DNA from: Bacteroidales bacterium
GTDB lineage: Bacteria > Bacteroidota > Bacteroidia > Bacteroidales > VadinHA17
DNA: 44,433 bases
Assembly (NCBI GenBank): GCA_017882305.1
Contig: JADGPU010000016.1
Location: 1 to 44,433 of the forward strand
Reading direction: 5' to 3'
Below the pieces are notes generated by a model. That model was not told the origin of the DNA. It did no database searches and worked only from the letters and a program-made list of their open reading frames with translations. Below are positions 15,816 through 24,404 of this stretch, piece by piece (position 1 is the stretch's first letter; every line of letters begins with the position of its first letter). The position numbers were made by a program, and so were the translations under genes.

Positions 15816-16778
15816 TTATTGATTAAGATCATTAATAATTCTTTGTAAAACCTCAATAAAAGGATATCCTGCCTCGCGGGTAGCAGCCACAAATCCACCA
15901 TCGGGCGAGATACACGGATTCCCATTTATCTCAATTACAAAAACATTATCATTACTGTCGGTTCTGACATCCACTCTTGCGTAGCCCTTTAAACCAAATA
16001 AATGCCAGCATGAGAGGGCCGCTTCTTTCAGGTTTGAAGCCAATAGATTGTTAATTTTGCTTCCCGGAAACTCCCTTACAGTATTTATATATTCAAAACT
16101 ATCCATCTCCCATTTAGCTTTAAAATCAATGATCTTTGGTCTGCCAGCATAGTTCACAAAAACTATTTCAGCGGGAGGCAAAACTTCAGGGCCATCTTTC
16201 CCGGCTAACACACTTATATTGAATTCTCTGCCGTCGATATAATCTTCTATAAACCAGTGAGAATCATCGAGTCCTGTTAATTTTTCTTCAAAACCAGGTT
16301 TACATTCAAATACTGATTCGGCAGTAATTCCCAGAGAGCCATCCTCCCAGATTGGTTTGACTATATATTTTCTTCCGGGTTTAAGAAGATTAAACTGCGA
16401 AGGCAGGTAAGACCCGGGATTAAGGATTCCTGCATTCTTCATCGTATTACTGCAGATAGTTTTATTACTTGTAAGAAATATTGCTTCAAGTGAATTACCT
16501 GAGTACGGAATGGAGTATAAATTGAGAAGTGCCGGAACAAAATAAATAAGTTCCCCTTTGTTATTGATAGATTCAACAAGGTTAAAAACAAAATCAGGCT
16601 TTTCATTTACTAATTCTGCAATCTCAGACATGAACTGCTGAGTGATACCTTTTCTATAAATGGATATTCCGAGATCAAGCAGGTGTTTTTCAATATGAGC
16701 TACCTGATCAAGTACGTCAAGTTCATCAGCTAAAGCGCCTTCGCCTGGTTCATTATAGATAATACAACATCTCCTCAT
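15816..16778 (-). CDS. D-Ala-D-Ala ligase-like ATP-grasp enzyme (second of two)
   Basis: A 320-aa ATP-grasp protein of the Ddl-like superfamily, expected to join a carboxylate to an amine via an acylphosphate. The N-terminal part has FNLVESINNKGELIYFVPAL, then the nucleotide-binding YIVKPIWEDGSLGIT (about 138-152), FIEDYIDGREFNISVL (about 176-191), and a C-terminal metal-binding EINGNPCISPDGGF (E283, N285, N287). Last gene of the kamA unit, 40 bp after the first ATP-grasp gene and preceded by GGAGA. It is only distantly similar to its neighbour, so it is not a recent duplicate. Not linked to murein genes, so cell-wall D-Ala-D-Ala synthesis is unlikely. Confidence 0.85.
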   Translation of the reverse strand: MRRCCIIYNEPGEGALADELDVLDQVAHIEKHLLDLGISIYRKGITQQFMSEIAELVNEKPDFVFNLVESINNKGELIYFVPALLNLYSIPYSGNSLEAIFLTSNKTICSNTMKNAGILNPGSYLPSQFNLLKPGRKYIVKPIWEDGSLGITAESVFECKPGFEEKLTGLDDSHWFIEDYIDGREFNISVLAGKDGPEVLPPAEIVFVNYAGRPKIIDFKAKWEMDSFEYINTVREFPGSKINNLLASNLKEAALSCWHLFGLKGYARVDVRTDSNDNVFVIEINGNPCISPDGGFVAATREAGYPFIEVLQRIINDLNQ

Positions 16779-16818
16779 ATATTCTCCGCTCTCTTCTTTA
16801 ATATGAAATTTAAGCTTG

Positions 16819-17787
16819 TTACCCCTTGATCCTCTTTATGGCCGCTTTCATTATCATCTCCATTAATGTCTGGTATTCGATACCATACATTCGTGATAAA
16901 ATCGGCAGATCTGAATGAATGGGGTTTAACCCTGCAAGTGGATTCGCTTCAATGAAACATATCTTGCCGTTGCGATCGCCTTTCAGATCGATTCTTCCGG
17001 CATCGACTGCATCCAGTGCTTTCCATGCGTTAAGTGCGACTGATTTGCATTCATCAATTATATCAGCATCAAGAGGTTTGTATTTACAATAATTCTGATA
17101 ATTCTCTTTTACTTCAATGGAATATGGAAGATTGTCAGAAGTTATGACTTCCATCCCTCCAATTGCAGTAGCTTCCTCACTATATCCGACAATTCCGACA
17201 GTGAATTCTCTTCCGGGTAAATACTCTTCAACAAGTGCCGGTTGACTGAATTCCGCAAGAATCCACCCGACCATTTTCAAAAGCTCCTCAGACGAATGAA
17301 CCAGACTTTTCCCGGTAATTCCCTTGCCAGTGCCTTCCGAGACAGGTTTAACAAAAAGAGGATATTTGAGATTGATTTTGCCCATATCTTCTAAAACAGA
17401 TATAAGGCAACCAGGACTTACAGGAACTCCTGCAGCAGAAACCACAAGTTTTGCCAGATGCTTATTAAGTGATAGTCCCATTATTACAGGACCACTGAAT
17501 ACATAAGGTATTTTGTACTGGTCAAGAATAGCAGGAACAACCGATTCTCTTCCATCGCCATATAATCCTTCTGCGATATTAAAAACAATATCCCATCTCT
17601 TTCCTTCAGCAAGAGCTTCAATCAACTGAAAAACATTTCCTATGGGTTCTGTTTCATAACCCATCTGTTTCAAAGAACTATCAAGTGCGTCGACTGTTTC
17701 CTGCTTGTCGAATTCGGCAGTTTCATCCATGGAATATCCACGATCGATATACCATGACCGAAGATCATACGTTAAACCAACTTTCAT
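16819..17787 (-). CDS. D-Ala-D-Ala ligase-like ATP-grasp enzyme (first of two)
   Basis: A 322-aa Ddl-like ATP-grasp enzyme. Visible motifs in order: FNIAEGLYGDGRESVVPAIL (about 69-88), LSLNKHLAKLVVSAAGVPV (105-123), the ATP lysine loop FVKPVSEGTGKGIT (145-158, K147), VEEYLPGREFTVGIVG (186-201), RIDLKGD (265-271) and the metal-binding FIEANPLAGLNPIHSDLP (278-295; E280, N282). All residues needed for ligase chemistry appear intact. It lies 9 bp downstream of kamA and upstream of the second ATP-grasp gene. Context suggests it activates or conjugates the KamA product, but the substrate is inferred, not read. Confidence 0.85.
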   Translation of the reverse strand: MKVGLTYDLRSWYIDRGYSMDETAEFDKQETVDALDSSLKQMGYETEPIGNVFQLIEALAEGKRWDIVFNIAEGLYGDGRESVVPAILDQYKIPYVFSGPVIMGLSLNKHLAKLVVSAAGVPVSPGCLISVLEDMGKINLKYPLFVKPVSEGTGKGITGKSLVHSSEELLKMVGWILAEFSQPALVEEYLPGREFTVGIVGYSEEATAIGGMEVITSDNLPYSIEVKENYQNYCKYKPLDADIIDECKSVALNAWKALDAVDAGRIDLKGDRNGKICFIEANPLAGLNPIHSDLPILSRMYGIEYQTLMEMIMKAAIKRIKG

Positions 17788-17796
17788 CGATAAGCC

Positions 17797-19038
17797 CTAT
17801 TTTTCAGGATATTCGCATAATACGCCTTTGTAGTTACGCAATACTATCCGTTCATCATTGTGTTCTACGACATAGTTTGGAAGCAAAGGAATTTTTCCGC
17901 CACCACCAGGAGCGTCAACAACGAATGTAGGTACAGCATAACCACTTGTGAAGCCTCTGAGTCCCTTTATTATTTCAAGGCCTTTTTTGACCGTAGTTCT
18001 GAAATGCCCTGATCCGGGTATTAAATCACATTGATAAAGATAATATGGTCTTACCCTTATCTTAAGCAACTTATGCATAAGTTCCTTCATAACAGAAACA
18101 TTATCATTTATACCTTTCAGGAGGACGGTCTGACTTCCAAGCGGAAATCCTCCATCGGCCAGTTTGTTACAGGCTTTTGCACATTCATCCGTTATCTCAT
18201 CGGGATGCGAAAAATGCAGACTGATGAAAAGCGGGTGATATTTTTTAAGAATAGTTATCAAATTTTCAGTAACTCTCTGTGGAAGCACCGCAGGAATTCT
18301 GGTTCCGATTCGTATTATTTCAACATGCTCAATACTACGGATATTTGAAAGGATGTAGTCGAGAGTCTCATCATTTAATGTGAGGGGGTCGCCACCACTT
18401 ATAAGTACATCACGTACTTCCTTATGTGTGGCAATATAATTAAATGCCTTTTCAAAATCCTGTCTTCCAAGTTTATCAAGTCTTCCGACAGAATGTGAAC
18501 GTGTACAATATCTGCAATAATTTGAACAGACCTGGGTAACTGTGAATAGAACCCTGTCGGGATATCTATGAACAATTCCTTTAACCGGGGAGGATGATTT
18601 TTCGTGCAGAGGATCAGACTGTTCGCTACTTGTTTCAAGCAATTCTTCCACCACAGGGATAACATTGCGACGCAAGGGATGCGATGGTTTGCTGTTGTAA
18701 ATCAAGGAAGCAAAATAAGGGGTGATCCTGAGCGGCAGGCGGCCTTTAAGATTATTAATAGCCAGAATCTCCTTTTCGGATAATTTCATGATTTTCTTTA
18801 GATCTTCGATGCTGGTGAAAGCATTGCGAAGCTGCCATTTCCAATCATTCCAGGAGTCTAAAGTCGTTAGGGGGAAGTAGCGGTGTATGAACTCCGAACT
18901 TCGGTTGCTAACTAACGGATTTGGGATTTCGTTTTGCGAAAAATACGTGGTTTTCGCGCCAGGCTCTTCATCAGAAGAGCAACCCACGAGGCGACTCTCT
19001 CGGTGGAGCGTCGTAGCCTCATTATTGTTAGCGTTCAT
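17797..19038 (-). CDS. kamA: Lysine 2,3-aminomutase-type radical SAM enzyme
   Basis: A 413-aa radical SAM, PLP-dependent aminomutase predicted to convert L-lysine to L-beta-lysine. The iron-sulfur motif is C171-SNY-C175-RY-C178. The PLP lysine is K382 in DAPGGGGKIP. The two carboxylates that bind the lysine side chain in the clostridial enzyme (Asp293 and Asp330, 44 and 7 residues before the PLP lysine) are both kept here as D338 and D375. Glutamate 2,3-aminomutases replace both. Conserved core starts at about residue 52 (HRYFPLTTLDSWNDWKWQLR). The first 51 residues are atypical and encoded by hairpin-rich DNA; no other Met lies before residue 84. First gene of a three-gene unit with two ATP-grasp enzymes. 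Confidence 0.9.
   Translation of the reverse strand: MNANNNEATTLHRESRLVGCSSDEEPGAKTTYFSQNEIPNPLVSNRSSEFIHRYFPLTTLDSWNDWKWQLRNAFTSIEDLKKIMKLSEKEILAINNLKGRLPLRITPYFASLIYNSKPSHPLRRNVIPVVEELLETSSEQSDPLHEKSSSPVKGIVHRYPDRVLFTVTQVCSNYCRYCTRSHSVGRLDKLGRQDFEKAFNYIATHKEVRDVLISGGDPLTLNDETLDYILSNIRSIEHVEIIRIGTRIPAVLPQRVTENLITILKKYHPLFISLHFSHPDEITDECAKACNKLADGGFPLGSQTVLLKGINDNVSVMKELMHKLLKIRVRPYYLYQCDLIPGSGHFRTTVKKGLEIIKGLRGFTSGYAVPTFVVDAPGGGGKIPLLPNYVVEHNDERIVLRNYKGVLCEYPEK
18894..19020. repeat. Hairpin-rich palindromic segment inside the 5' end of kamA
   Basis: Four successive inverted repeats lie in 127 bp: CCGAA/TTCGG (18894-18904), GCGAAAA/TTTTCGC (18936-18957), GCTCTTC/GAAGAGC with a 4-nt loop (18963-18980), and GAGGC..GCCTC with inner GAC/GTC pairs (18988-19020). 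The segment is clearly richer in G+C than the very A+T-rich DNA upstream. It encodes residues about 7-48 of KamA, outside the conserved core. I interpret it as an in-frame palindromic insertion. Confidence 0.55.
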
Positions 19039-19459
19039 AACGGATGATGAAAATTTTCACCTTTTCTTTTAAGTTTGTTTGTTTTAAATTAATACTCTTT
19101 ATCTAAAATAATTAGCCACGAAAGTATATAATCTATAAATACATTGTATCATTCGACCACCAGAAATATTAACACTATTAGCATTTTATTAACAATCGAT
19201 ATTTTCTTTCCTGATTTCATATGTCATATAATGTTGATTAATAATATTTTATGTTGAATTCTTGACAAAGATAAATTAAAAATAAATCTGGTAATATTTT
19301 GATATTAATATTTCGAATCATTCTAAAATTATCAACGAATTTATTTTGAAACATGATTTTATACATTGAATTTCGGTACATGGACTTTCAATAATCATAG
19401 CTTAAAGTCACATATTTCAAAAATTAATTTTATTGACTTTCTTTTAAGAAGCAAAAATT
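19039..19459. other. A+T-rich intergenic region upstream of kamA
   Basis: This 421-bp gap lies between the arfB stop and the kamA start. It is very rich in A and T and contains no ORF of note and no RNA gene that I can see. CAAAGATA at 19266-19273 reads as TATCTTTG on the minus strand, an exact TAnnTTTG, but is over 220 bp from kamA and lacks a -33 box. Confidence 0.5.
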
Positions 19460-19885
19460 TTAATTAGCGGATTCGTCTGAATCTTTTCGCATCCTTTTAA
19501 TAATTCCTCTGATATGCTTCTCTTCAAGTCTCTTTATTTTTGATGATAATGTCGGTCTGGTTGATCTACGTTTTTTTTGAATAGTAAGCGCTTCTGAGAC
19601 AAGATCATAGAACTTTTCGGTCACTGCCACTTTGTTCATTAACTGTGTCCTTTCTGATTGTGAAACAAGTATTATCTCACTTTCCTTATTGATCTTGTTC
19701 TTTAGTTTTTTAAAAATAAGTTCTTTTTCTTTTTCAGAAAAGCCGGAAGTTAAAAGCATGTTAAATCGTAATTCTACTTTGGTGTTTACTTTGTTTACAT
19801 TCTGTCCTCCAGGTCCACTACTTCTGGAAGTTGAAAAGATGAATTCATTATCAAGGTTCCGGTTTTTTAGTTCTCGTGGATTCAT
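19460..19885 (-). CDS. arfB: ArfB-type peptidyl-tRNA hydrolase (ribosome rescue)
   Basis: A 141-aa class I release-factor-like protein that frees nascent chains from stalled ribosomes. The catalytic GGQ is at 26-28 within SRSSGPGGQNVNKVNTKVEL. The C-terminal tail from about residue 105 is strongly basic (QKKRRSTRPTLSSKIKRLEE), as expected for the mRNA-channel tail of ArfB, and there is no stop-codon-recognition domain. I prefer ATG 19885 over an upstream non-ATG start that would add a hydrophobic 20-residue extension reading back into the EamA gene. It follows the EamA transporter gene by 16 bp. Confidence 0.93.
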   Translation of the reverse strand: MNPRELKNRNLDNEFIFSTSRSSGPGGQNVNKVNTKVELRFNMLLTSGFSEKEKELIFKKLKNKINKESEIILVSQSERTQLMNKVAVTEKFYDLVSEALTIQKKRRSTRPTLSSKIKRLEEKHIRGIIKRMRKDSDESAN

Positions 19886-19901
19886 ATCTTTCTTAATTAA
19901 A

Positions 19902-20804
19902 CTATAGAAAAAAGAGGGCAACACCACCAACGCTGACAATTGCACCTAATATTTCAGGAAATGTTACTTTCTGCTTAAATAATACAACTGCAGGAAGGAT
20001 GATAAATACTGGAACCAGAGCCATAATTGTTGATGCAATACCAGCTTCGGTATATTTAATAGCTATAAGTGAAAATGATACACCCAGAAACGGTCCAAAA
20101 AAGGCACCCAGACTTGTTAACATCATACCTGATTTATTATGAGTTGCATTTCTGACGATTCCCCAACGCGAGAGAATAGTAATCAATAACGTATATCCGA
20201 ATATCCCGGCAATTATCCTTATTTGAGTGGCGGCAAAGGGATCATAGTTCTTCATTCCAAACTTACTTAATACAAGGCCCAGAGCCTGTCCGACAGCACC
20301 CCCGAAAGCATACAGGATCCCTTTTGGAGAGAGTTTTAAAGATAGTTTTTCGCCTTTGGCAGCCCGGCTGAAAATTGCCATGGCAATTCCGGAAAATGTC
20401 AGGGTCATACCCAGATAATGAAACAATGTAAGCCTTTCACCAAGAATAATAAAACTGAAGAAAGCAGTGACAGGAGGGACCAGAGTCATAATGAGCATAG
20501 AAAACCTGGAGCCAATCATTGTGTATGATTTGAATAGAAAAAGATCTCCAAAAACGAATCCAACCAGTCCCGACAATGATAACCACATCCAGTTTTCGAG
20601 ACTTGCATCTAAGGGTAATATAAATCCTCTCCTGATCAGGGTGAAAATACTCAGAAAGGCTAATCCGATAATAAGCCTGAGAATATTGACTGCTACGGAT
20701 CCTATTTTGTGACTGGCAGACTCAAATGAGAGCGAAGTAACTGTCCAGAAAAACGCAGTCAGAAGTGCAGCAAATTCACCCAGATGATTATTAAAGAAAT
20801 TCAT
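19902..20804 (-). CDS. EamA/DMT-family transporter
   Basis: A 300-aa membrane protein with ten hydrophobic segments arranged as two EamA repeats. The first repeat holds ALLTAFFWTVTSLSFESAS and FFSFIILGERLTLFHYLGMT; the second holds ALGLVLSKFGM and ALVPVFIILPAVVLFKQKVT. The glutamate before the last helices (LGERLT) is the usual EamA signature. DMT members export metabolites or amino acids, but the substrate cannot be inferred here. It is followed by arfB in the same direction with 16 bp between. Confidence 0.88.
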   Translation of the reverse strand: MNFFNNHLGEFAALLTAFFWTVTSLSFESASHKIGSVAVNILRLIIGLAFLSIFTLIRRGFILPLDASLENWMWLSLSGLVGFVFGDLFLFKSYTMIGSRFSMLIMTLVPPVTAFFSFIILGERLTLFHYLGMTLTFSGIAMAIFSRAAKGEKLSLKLSPKGILYAFGGAVGQALGLVLSKFGMKNYDPFAATQIRIIAGIFGYTLLITILSRWGIVRNATHNKSGMMLTSLGAFFGPFLGVSFSLIAIKYTEAGIASTIMALVPVFIILPAVVLFKQKVTFPEILGAIVSVGGVALFFL

Positions 20805-20872
20805 TCATATATTAGTATAAGCTAATAGCTCTGGTTATATTTAAAGCCGGTAAAATTAAAAAACTAAATCCA

Positions 20873-20952
20873 TTAACCGCAGAGGTCGCAAAGATTTTAC
20901 ACAAAGATCACGAAGAAATGATTTGAGTTTAACTTTGCTTGCTTTGCGTTCT
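20873..20952. repeat. CGCAGAG/CGCAAAG dispersed repeat, copy B
   Basis: TTAACCGCAGAGG is followed by CGCAAAG (20887-20893), CACAAAG and CACGAAG units, then by the opposite orientation, CTTTGCTTGCTTTGCG (20933-20948). The end arms are inverted relative to each other. The repeat sits exactly across the apparent 5' end of the DUF169 gene. Confidence 0.6.
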
Positions 20953-21552
20953 TATCCACCAAAGGTCAGGGCGGGAGAATCTCTTGTCTTTAACTCTGAG
21001 TCACTGAAATGCGGAGGAGCGAAACGATATCTTGGATTTACTGACAGAATGCGTCCAAACTTTGAGTATTTCCTGTCATGCGGTATTGAGAACGTAATGG
21101 AAGGGGAGAGGTATATACGAACTCCTGCATTAGTGGAAAAGTTGATGAAAAATCAGAAGAAGCTAAATATTCGAGGGAAATATATAATATTTAAAAGATG
21201 GGACAAACTGGACGAAAATGATAACCCTGATGTTGTAATATTCTTTGCAGCACCCGATATTCTCTCCGGACTTTTTACTCTCGCAAACTATGATCAATCT
21301 GAACCTAACAGCACTTTTACACCGTTTGGTGCAGGATGCGGATCAATAGTCTATTTCCCATATATCGAAAAAGATTCCAAGCGACCGAGAGCAGTAATCG
21401 GAATGTTCGATGTTTCTGCCAGGCCATGCGTACCAGCCGGTCTACTGACCTTTTCTGTGCCGATGGTCAAGTTCACTCAGATGATCAGCTATATGGATGA
21501 AAGTTTTCTCATAACTGATTCCTGGAAAAAAGTTCAGAAAAGAATTATATAG
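20923..21552 (+). pseudogene. DUF169 family protein, apparently 5'-truncated
   Basis: The frame from about residue 16 matches the DUF169 family: VRAGESLVFNSESLKCGGAK, RYLGFTDRMRPNFEYFLSCG, MEGERYIRTPALVEKL, ending with VPMVKFTQMISYMDESFL. Family members normally have about 50-60 residues before this point, including a conserved segment near the N-terminus. Here these are replaced by about 15 unrelated residues encoded by repeat copy B. No in-frame ATG exists; the only nearby start is TTG 20923, and TAA at 20857 closes the frame upstream. The C-terminal part is intact and overlaps the rhamnosidase stop by 8 bp tail-to-tail. It may be inactive or start from TTG. Confidence 0.65.
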
Positions 21553-24277
21553 AAATCTCAAAAACATATTCTCCTGACCCTGCCTCCATGGAAATTTTAT
21601 TATCAGCAATCCTTATATCTTTCAGGTAAATGTTCTGAGACAATGCTCTATTGCCCTCAGTTACTTTGTCTTGATTAGCAGCTTGAAGAATAATTGTAGC
21701 TGAAGTATTTGCAGGAACCCTAACCTTAATAATAATTTTCCCGTCCTTTTTTTCCCATCCTGAACCAATGGGACCGTAGGAGCTCTCAAAAGAAGCTCTG
21801 GAATAGGTAAGTTTTTTAGATACATGCGGCTGGATAATTATATGTTTATATCCGGGTCCCATAGTTTCAATCCCAGCTGATATCCTATACATCCAATCAC
21901 CTATGGCACCATAAGCATAATGGTTGAATGAGTTCATACCCGGATCCTGGAAAGTGCTGTCTGTTTTTTCTCCATCCCACCGTTCCCATATTGTTGTAGC
22001 ACCCATTTTAACGGGGTATAACCATGAAGGATAAGATTCCTGGAGTAATAGATCATACGCAGTCTCAGTATATCCATTCTCAGATAAAACGTGACATAGA
22101 TAAGGTGTCCCCAGGAACCCTGTAGAAAGGTGATTATCCCTGTTTTTTATATCATTAACCAAAAACTCTGCAGCTTTTGATCGAAGGTTCTCAGGTAAAA
22201 GATTGAATTTAAGAGCAAGAACATAAGATGTCTGCGAATTGGTTCCTACTCTGCCAGCTTTGGTAACATATTCATTAATAAACACTTCTTTAATTTTATT
22301 AAAAAGATCTGCATACGTTTTTGCATCCTCCGCTTTGCCAAGTGCTTCTGCTGCCTGGCCAAGAATACTTGTTGAATAAGCGTAAAATGCAGTAGCTATA
22401 AAATCATGATCAGTATATCCATCGGATTCTGTATGATTATTAACCGGAGGATGATAAAATAACCAGTCTCCAAAAACACTTCCATCCTTCCATATATAAC
22501 TGTCACCAGCTTTTTTTCTTATATATTCAATCCATGCTTTCATACTTAGGTACTGTGTTTCAAGTATCTTTTTATCACCATAAACCTGGTACATCGTCCA
22601 GGGTGAAATTACACAAACATCTCCCCATCCTGCCGATGTTCCCCCAGTTAGTGATCCTTGTTTGTTGAGAATATCCGGAATAACAAACGGTATTTCCCCG
22701 GCTGGTTTCTGATCTGCAGAAACATCCTTCAGCCATTTTGTGAAAAATGAAGAAACATCCATATTATATGCTGCTGTCCTGCAGAATGCCTGTGCATCTC
22801 CGGTCCAGCCTAGCCGTTCGTCTCTCTGGGGGCAGTCAGTAGGGACATCGACAAAATTGCCCTTTTGACCCCATTGAATGTTATGCTGTAATTGATTTAT
22901 AAGAGGATTGGAACATTCATAACTGCCTGTAACTGTCATATCTGAATGGACAACCACGCCTGTCAGATTATCTATTGTAAGTTCACCGGGGAATCCGGTG
23001 ACTTCAACAAACCTGAATCCCATAAAAGTAAACCTGGGTTCATATATTTCTTCACCGGTACCGGCAAGAGTATATGTTAACTGACATTTTGCAGCCCGAA
23101 GATTTGTAGTATAAAACTCACCCGATTTATCCAGTACCTCTGCATGACGCAATGTAACAACAGTTCCTTTGTTTCCGGATACCTTTAACCTTAACCATCC
23201 AACCATGTTCTGACCCATGTCCACAACCAGCTTACCTTTTGGTGTCCTGAATATTTTAACCGGCTTTATTTCCTGAATCTTCCTTATCGGTGGTCCCTCA
23301 GAAGCTATCAGATTACCGTTATTATAGTTGCCGATTTTTACACTTTGCCAGTTTTTGTCGTCATACCCGGGATTGTTCCAACCGGTGAGTTTTTTTGTCG
23401 CGTCGTATGTTTCACCATTGTAAATATCATTCATCCTGATAGCCCCGTCATTGGAAGCTTTCCAGGTTTCATCACTCGCAATTATTGATTCAGAACCATC
23501 TGCATATGTGATTTTTAACTGTAACAGGATTCCAAGCTTTTTACCATATATTGCCCAGTTGTTTCCCCAGGCAAGTGTTCCCCTGTACCACCCGTCGCCT
23601 AGGACAGCTCCAATTGCATTATTACCTTTTAGGAGCATATTAGTGACATCGTATACCTGATATTGAAGTCTTTTTCCATAAGAGGTCCACCCGGGAGTCA
23701 GTACCTGGTCACCGACTTTTTTCCCATTCAGCTGTAATTCATAAAAACCATGAGATGTCACATAAACTCTTGCAATTGCAATTGTTTTAGTCGATATAAA
23801 TTCTTTTCTGAAATGGGGTGAAGGAGAATATCTTGATGTATCGCCATTCATTTCAATCCATTTTGCTTTCCATTCAGATTGTGAGAGCAGGCCCATTTCC
23901 CAGTATGCTGTGGAACTCCATTTTGATTCTCTCTCTTTATTATCCCATATTTTTACCTGCCAGAAATATCTCTGTCCTGACTTGAGTTCAGGACCTTTAT
24001 ACATCTGAAGAATCGATTCATCTGACTCAATCTTACCTGATTGCCAGACTATTTTGGAAGATGAAAATTTCTCATCTGTTGCGACCCTCAATAAATATGC
24101 AGTTTGCATGATATTATATCCAGTCCCGATAATCTTCCAGGAAAACCGGGGCTGGTTATTGTCGATTCCTATCGGATTTATCTTATGATCCACAGTCAAA
24201 TCTTTTAATGAAAGATCCTGTGCGAAAGTGATTCCGAAAAAAGAAAGAAAAACAAGTGTAAGTTTGAGTGATTTCAT
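21545..24277 (-). CDS. Exported GH78 alpha-L-rhamnosidase
   Basis: A 910-aa glycoside hydrolase of family 78 that releases terminal L-rhamnose from glycans or glycosides. The start at ATG 24277 begins a signal peptide (MKSLKLTLVFLSFFGITFAQ). Domains in order: Ig-like N-terminal region (about 20-140), rhamnosidase N-terminal beta-sandwich with SHGFYELQLNGKKVGDQVLT, concanavalin-like linker, and an (alpha/alpha)6 catalytic domain with DCPQRDERLGWTGDAQAF (about 482-499) and TTIWERWDG further down, both bearing candidate acidic catalytic residues. It is divergent from rhaT across 127 bp, which places it in the rhamnose regulon. Confidence 0.94.
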   Translation of the reverse strand: MKSLKLTLVFLSFFGITFAQDLSLKDLTVDHKINPIGIDNNQPRFSWKIIGTGYNIMQTAYLLRVATDEKFSSSKIVWQSGKIESDESILQMYKGPELKSGQRYFWQVKIWDNKERESKWSSTAYWEMGLLSQSEWKAKWIEMNGDTSRYSPSPHFRKEFISTKTIAIARVYVTSHGFYELQLNGKKVGDQVLTPGWTSYGKRLQYQVYDVTNMLLKGNNAIGAVLGDGWYRGTLAWGNNWAIYGKKLGILLQLKITYADGSESIIASDETWKASNDGAIRMNDIYNGETYDATKKLTGWNNPGYDDKNWQSVKIGNYNNGNLIASEGPPIRKIQEIKPVKIFRTPKGKLVVDMGQNMVGWLRLKVSGNKGTVVTLRHAEVLDKSGEFYTTNLRAAKCQLTYTLAGTGEEIYEPRFTFMGFRFVEVTGFPGELTIDNLTGVVVHSDMTVTGSYECSNPLINQLQHNIQWGQKGNFVDVPTDCPQRDERLGWTGDAQAFCRTAAYNMDVSSFFTKWLKDVSADQKPAGEIPFVIPDILNKQGSLTGGTSAGWGDVCVISPWTMYQVYGDKKILETQYLSMKAWIEYIRKKAGDSYIWKDGSVFGDWLFYHPPVNNHTESDGYTDHDFIATAFYAYSTSILGQAAEALGKAEDAKTYADLFNKIKEVFINEYVTKAGRVGTNSQTSYVLALKFNLLPENLRSKAAEFLVNDIKNRDNHLSTGFLGTPYLCHVLSENGYTETAYDLLLQESYPSWLYPVKMGATTIWERWDGEKTDSTFQDPGMNSFNHYAYGAIGDWMYRISAGIETMGPGYKHIIIQPHVSKKLTYSRASFESSYGPIGSGWEKKDGKIIIKVRVPANTSATIILQAANQDKVTEGNRALSQNIYLKDIRIADNKISMEAGSGEYVFEISI

Positions 24278-24290
24278 AATACTTGAATAT

Positions 24291-24307
24291 TTGATAATTA
24301 ATATCAA
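24291..24307. promoter_or_regulatory. Palindrome in the rhamnosidase/rhaT divergent region (possible operator)
   Basis: TTGATA and TATCAA form a perfect inverted repeat around 5 nt, 14 bp upstream of the rhamnosidase start and about 98 bp upstream of rhaT. The flanking CTTGAATATT/AATATCAAG extends the symmetry imperfectly. A shared operator for the divergent rha genes is plausible; no regulator gene is in the window. Confidence 0.35.
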
Positions 24308-24404
24308 GTTTATAAAAAATTGTCTGAATAAAAAAATATCTTAAAAATCATTTTCATGGCCGAAAGTTTATAAATTGCAGATCACTCTAATTAAAGAATT
24401 TTAC

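Noticed and set aside
15816..17787. The two ATP-grasp genes as ordinary cell-wall D-Ala-D-Ala ligases
   Set aside because: Two dissimilar copies in tandem with kamA and no murein genes nearby; the C-terminal motifs (EANPLAGL, EINGNPCIS) differ from the usual Ddl EVNT pattern.
17797..19038. KamA as EF-P-modifying EpmB or as part of lysine fermentation
   Set aside because: It has full LAM length and both lysine-binding aspartates, but no epmA or efp and none of the kamDE, kdd, kce or kal genes are near.
19266..19273. TATCTTTG on the minus strand as the kamA promoter
   Set aside because: An exact -7 match, but more than 220 bp from the start codon and without a -33 box in a very A+T-rich region where chance matches are expected.
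20923..20967. The first 15 residues of the DUF169 frame as a real N-terminus or signal peptide
   Set aside because: They are encoded by the dispersed repeat and do not resemble family N-termini or a signal peptide followed by a cleavage site.
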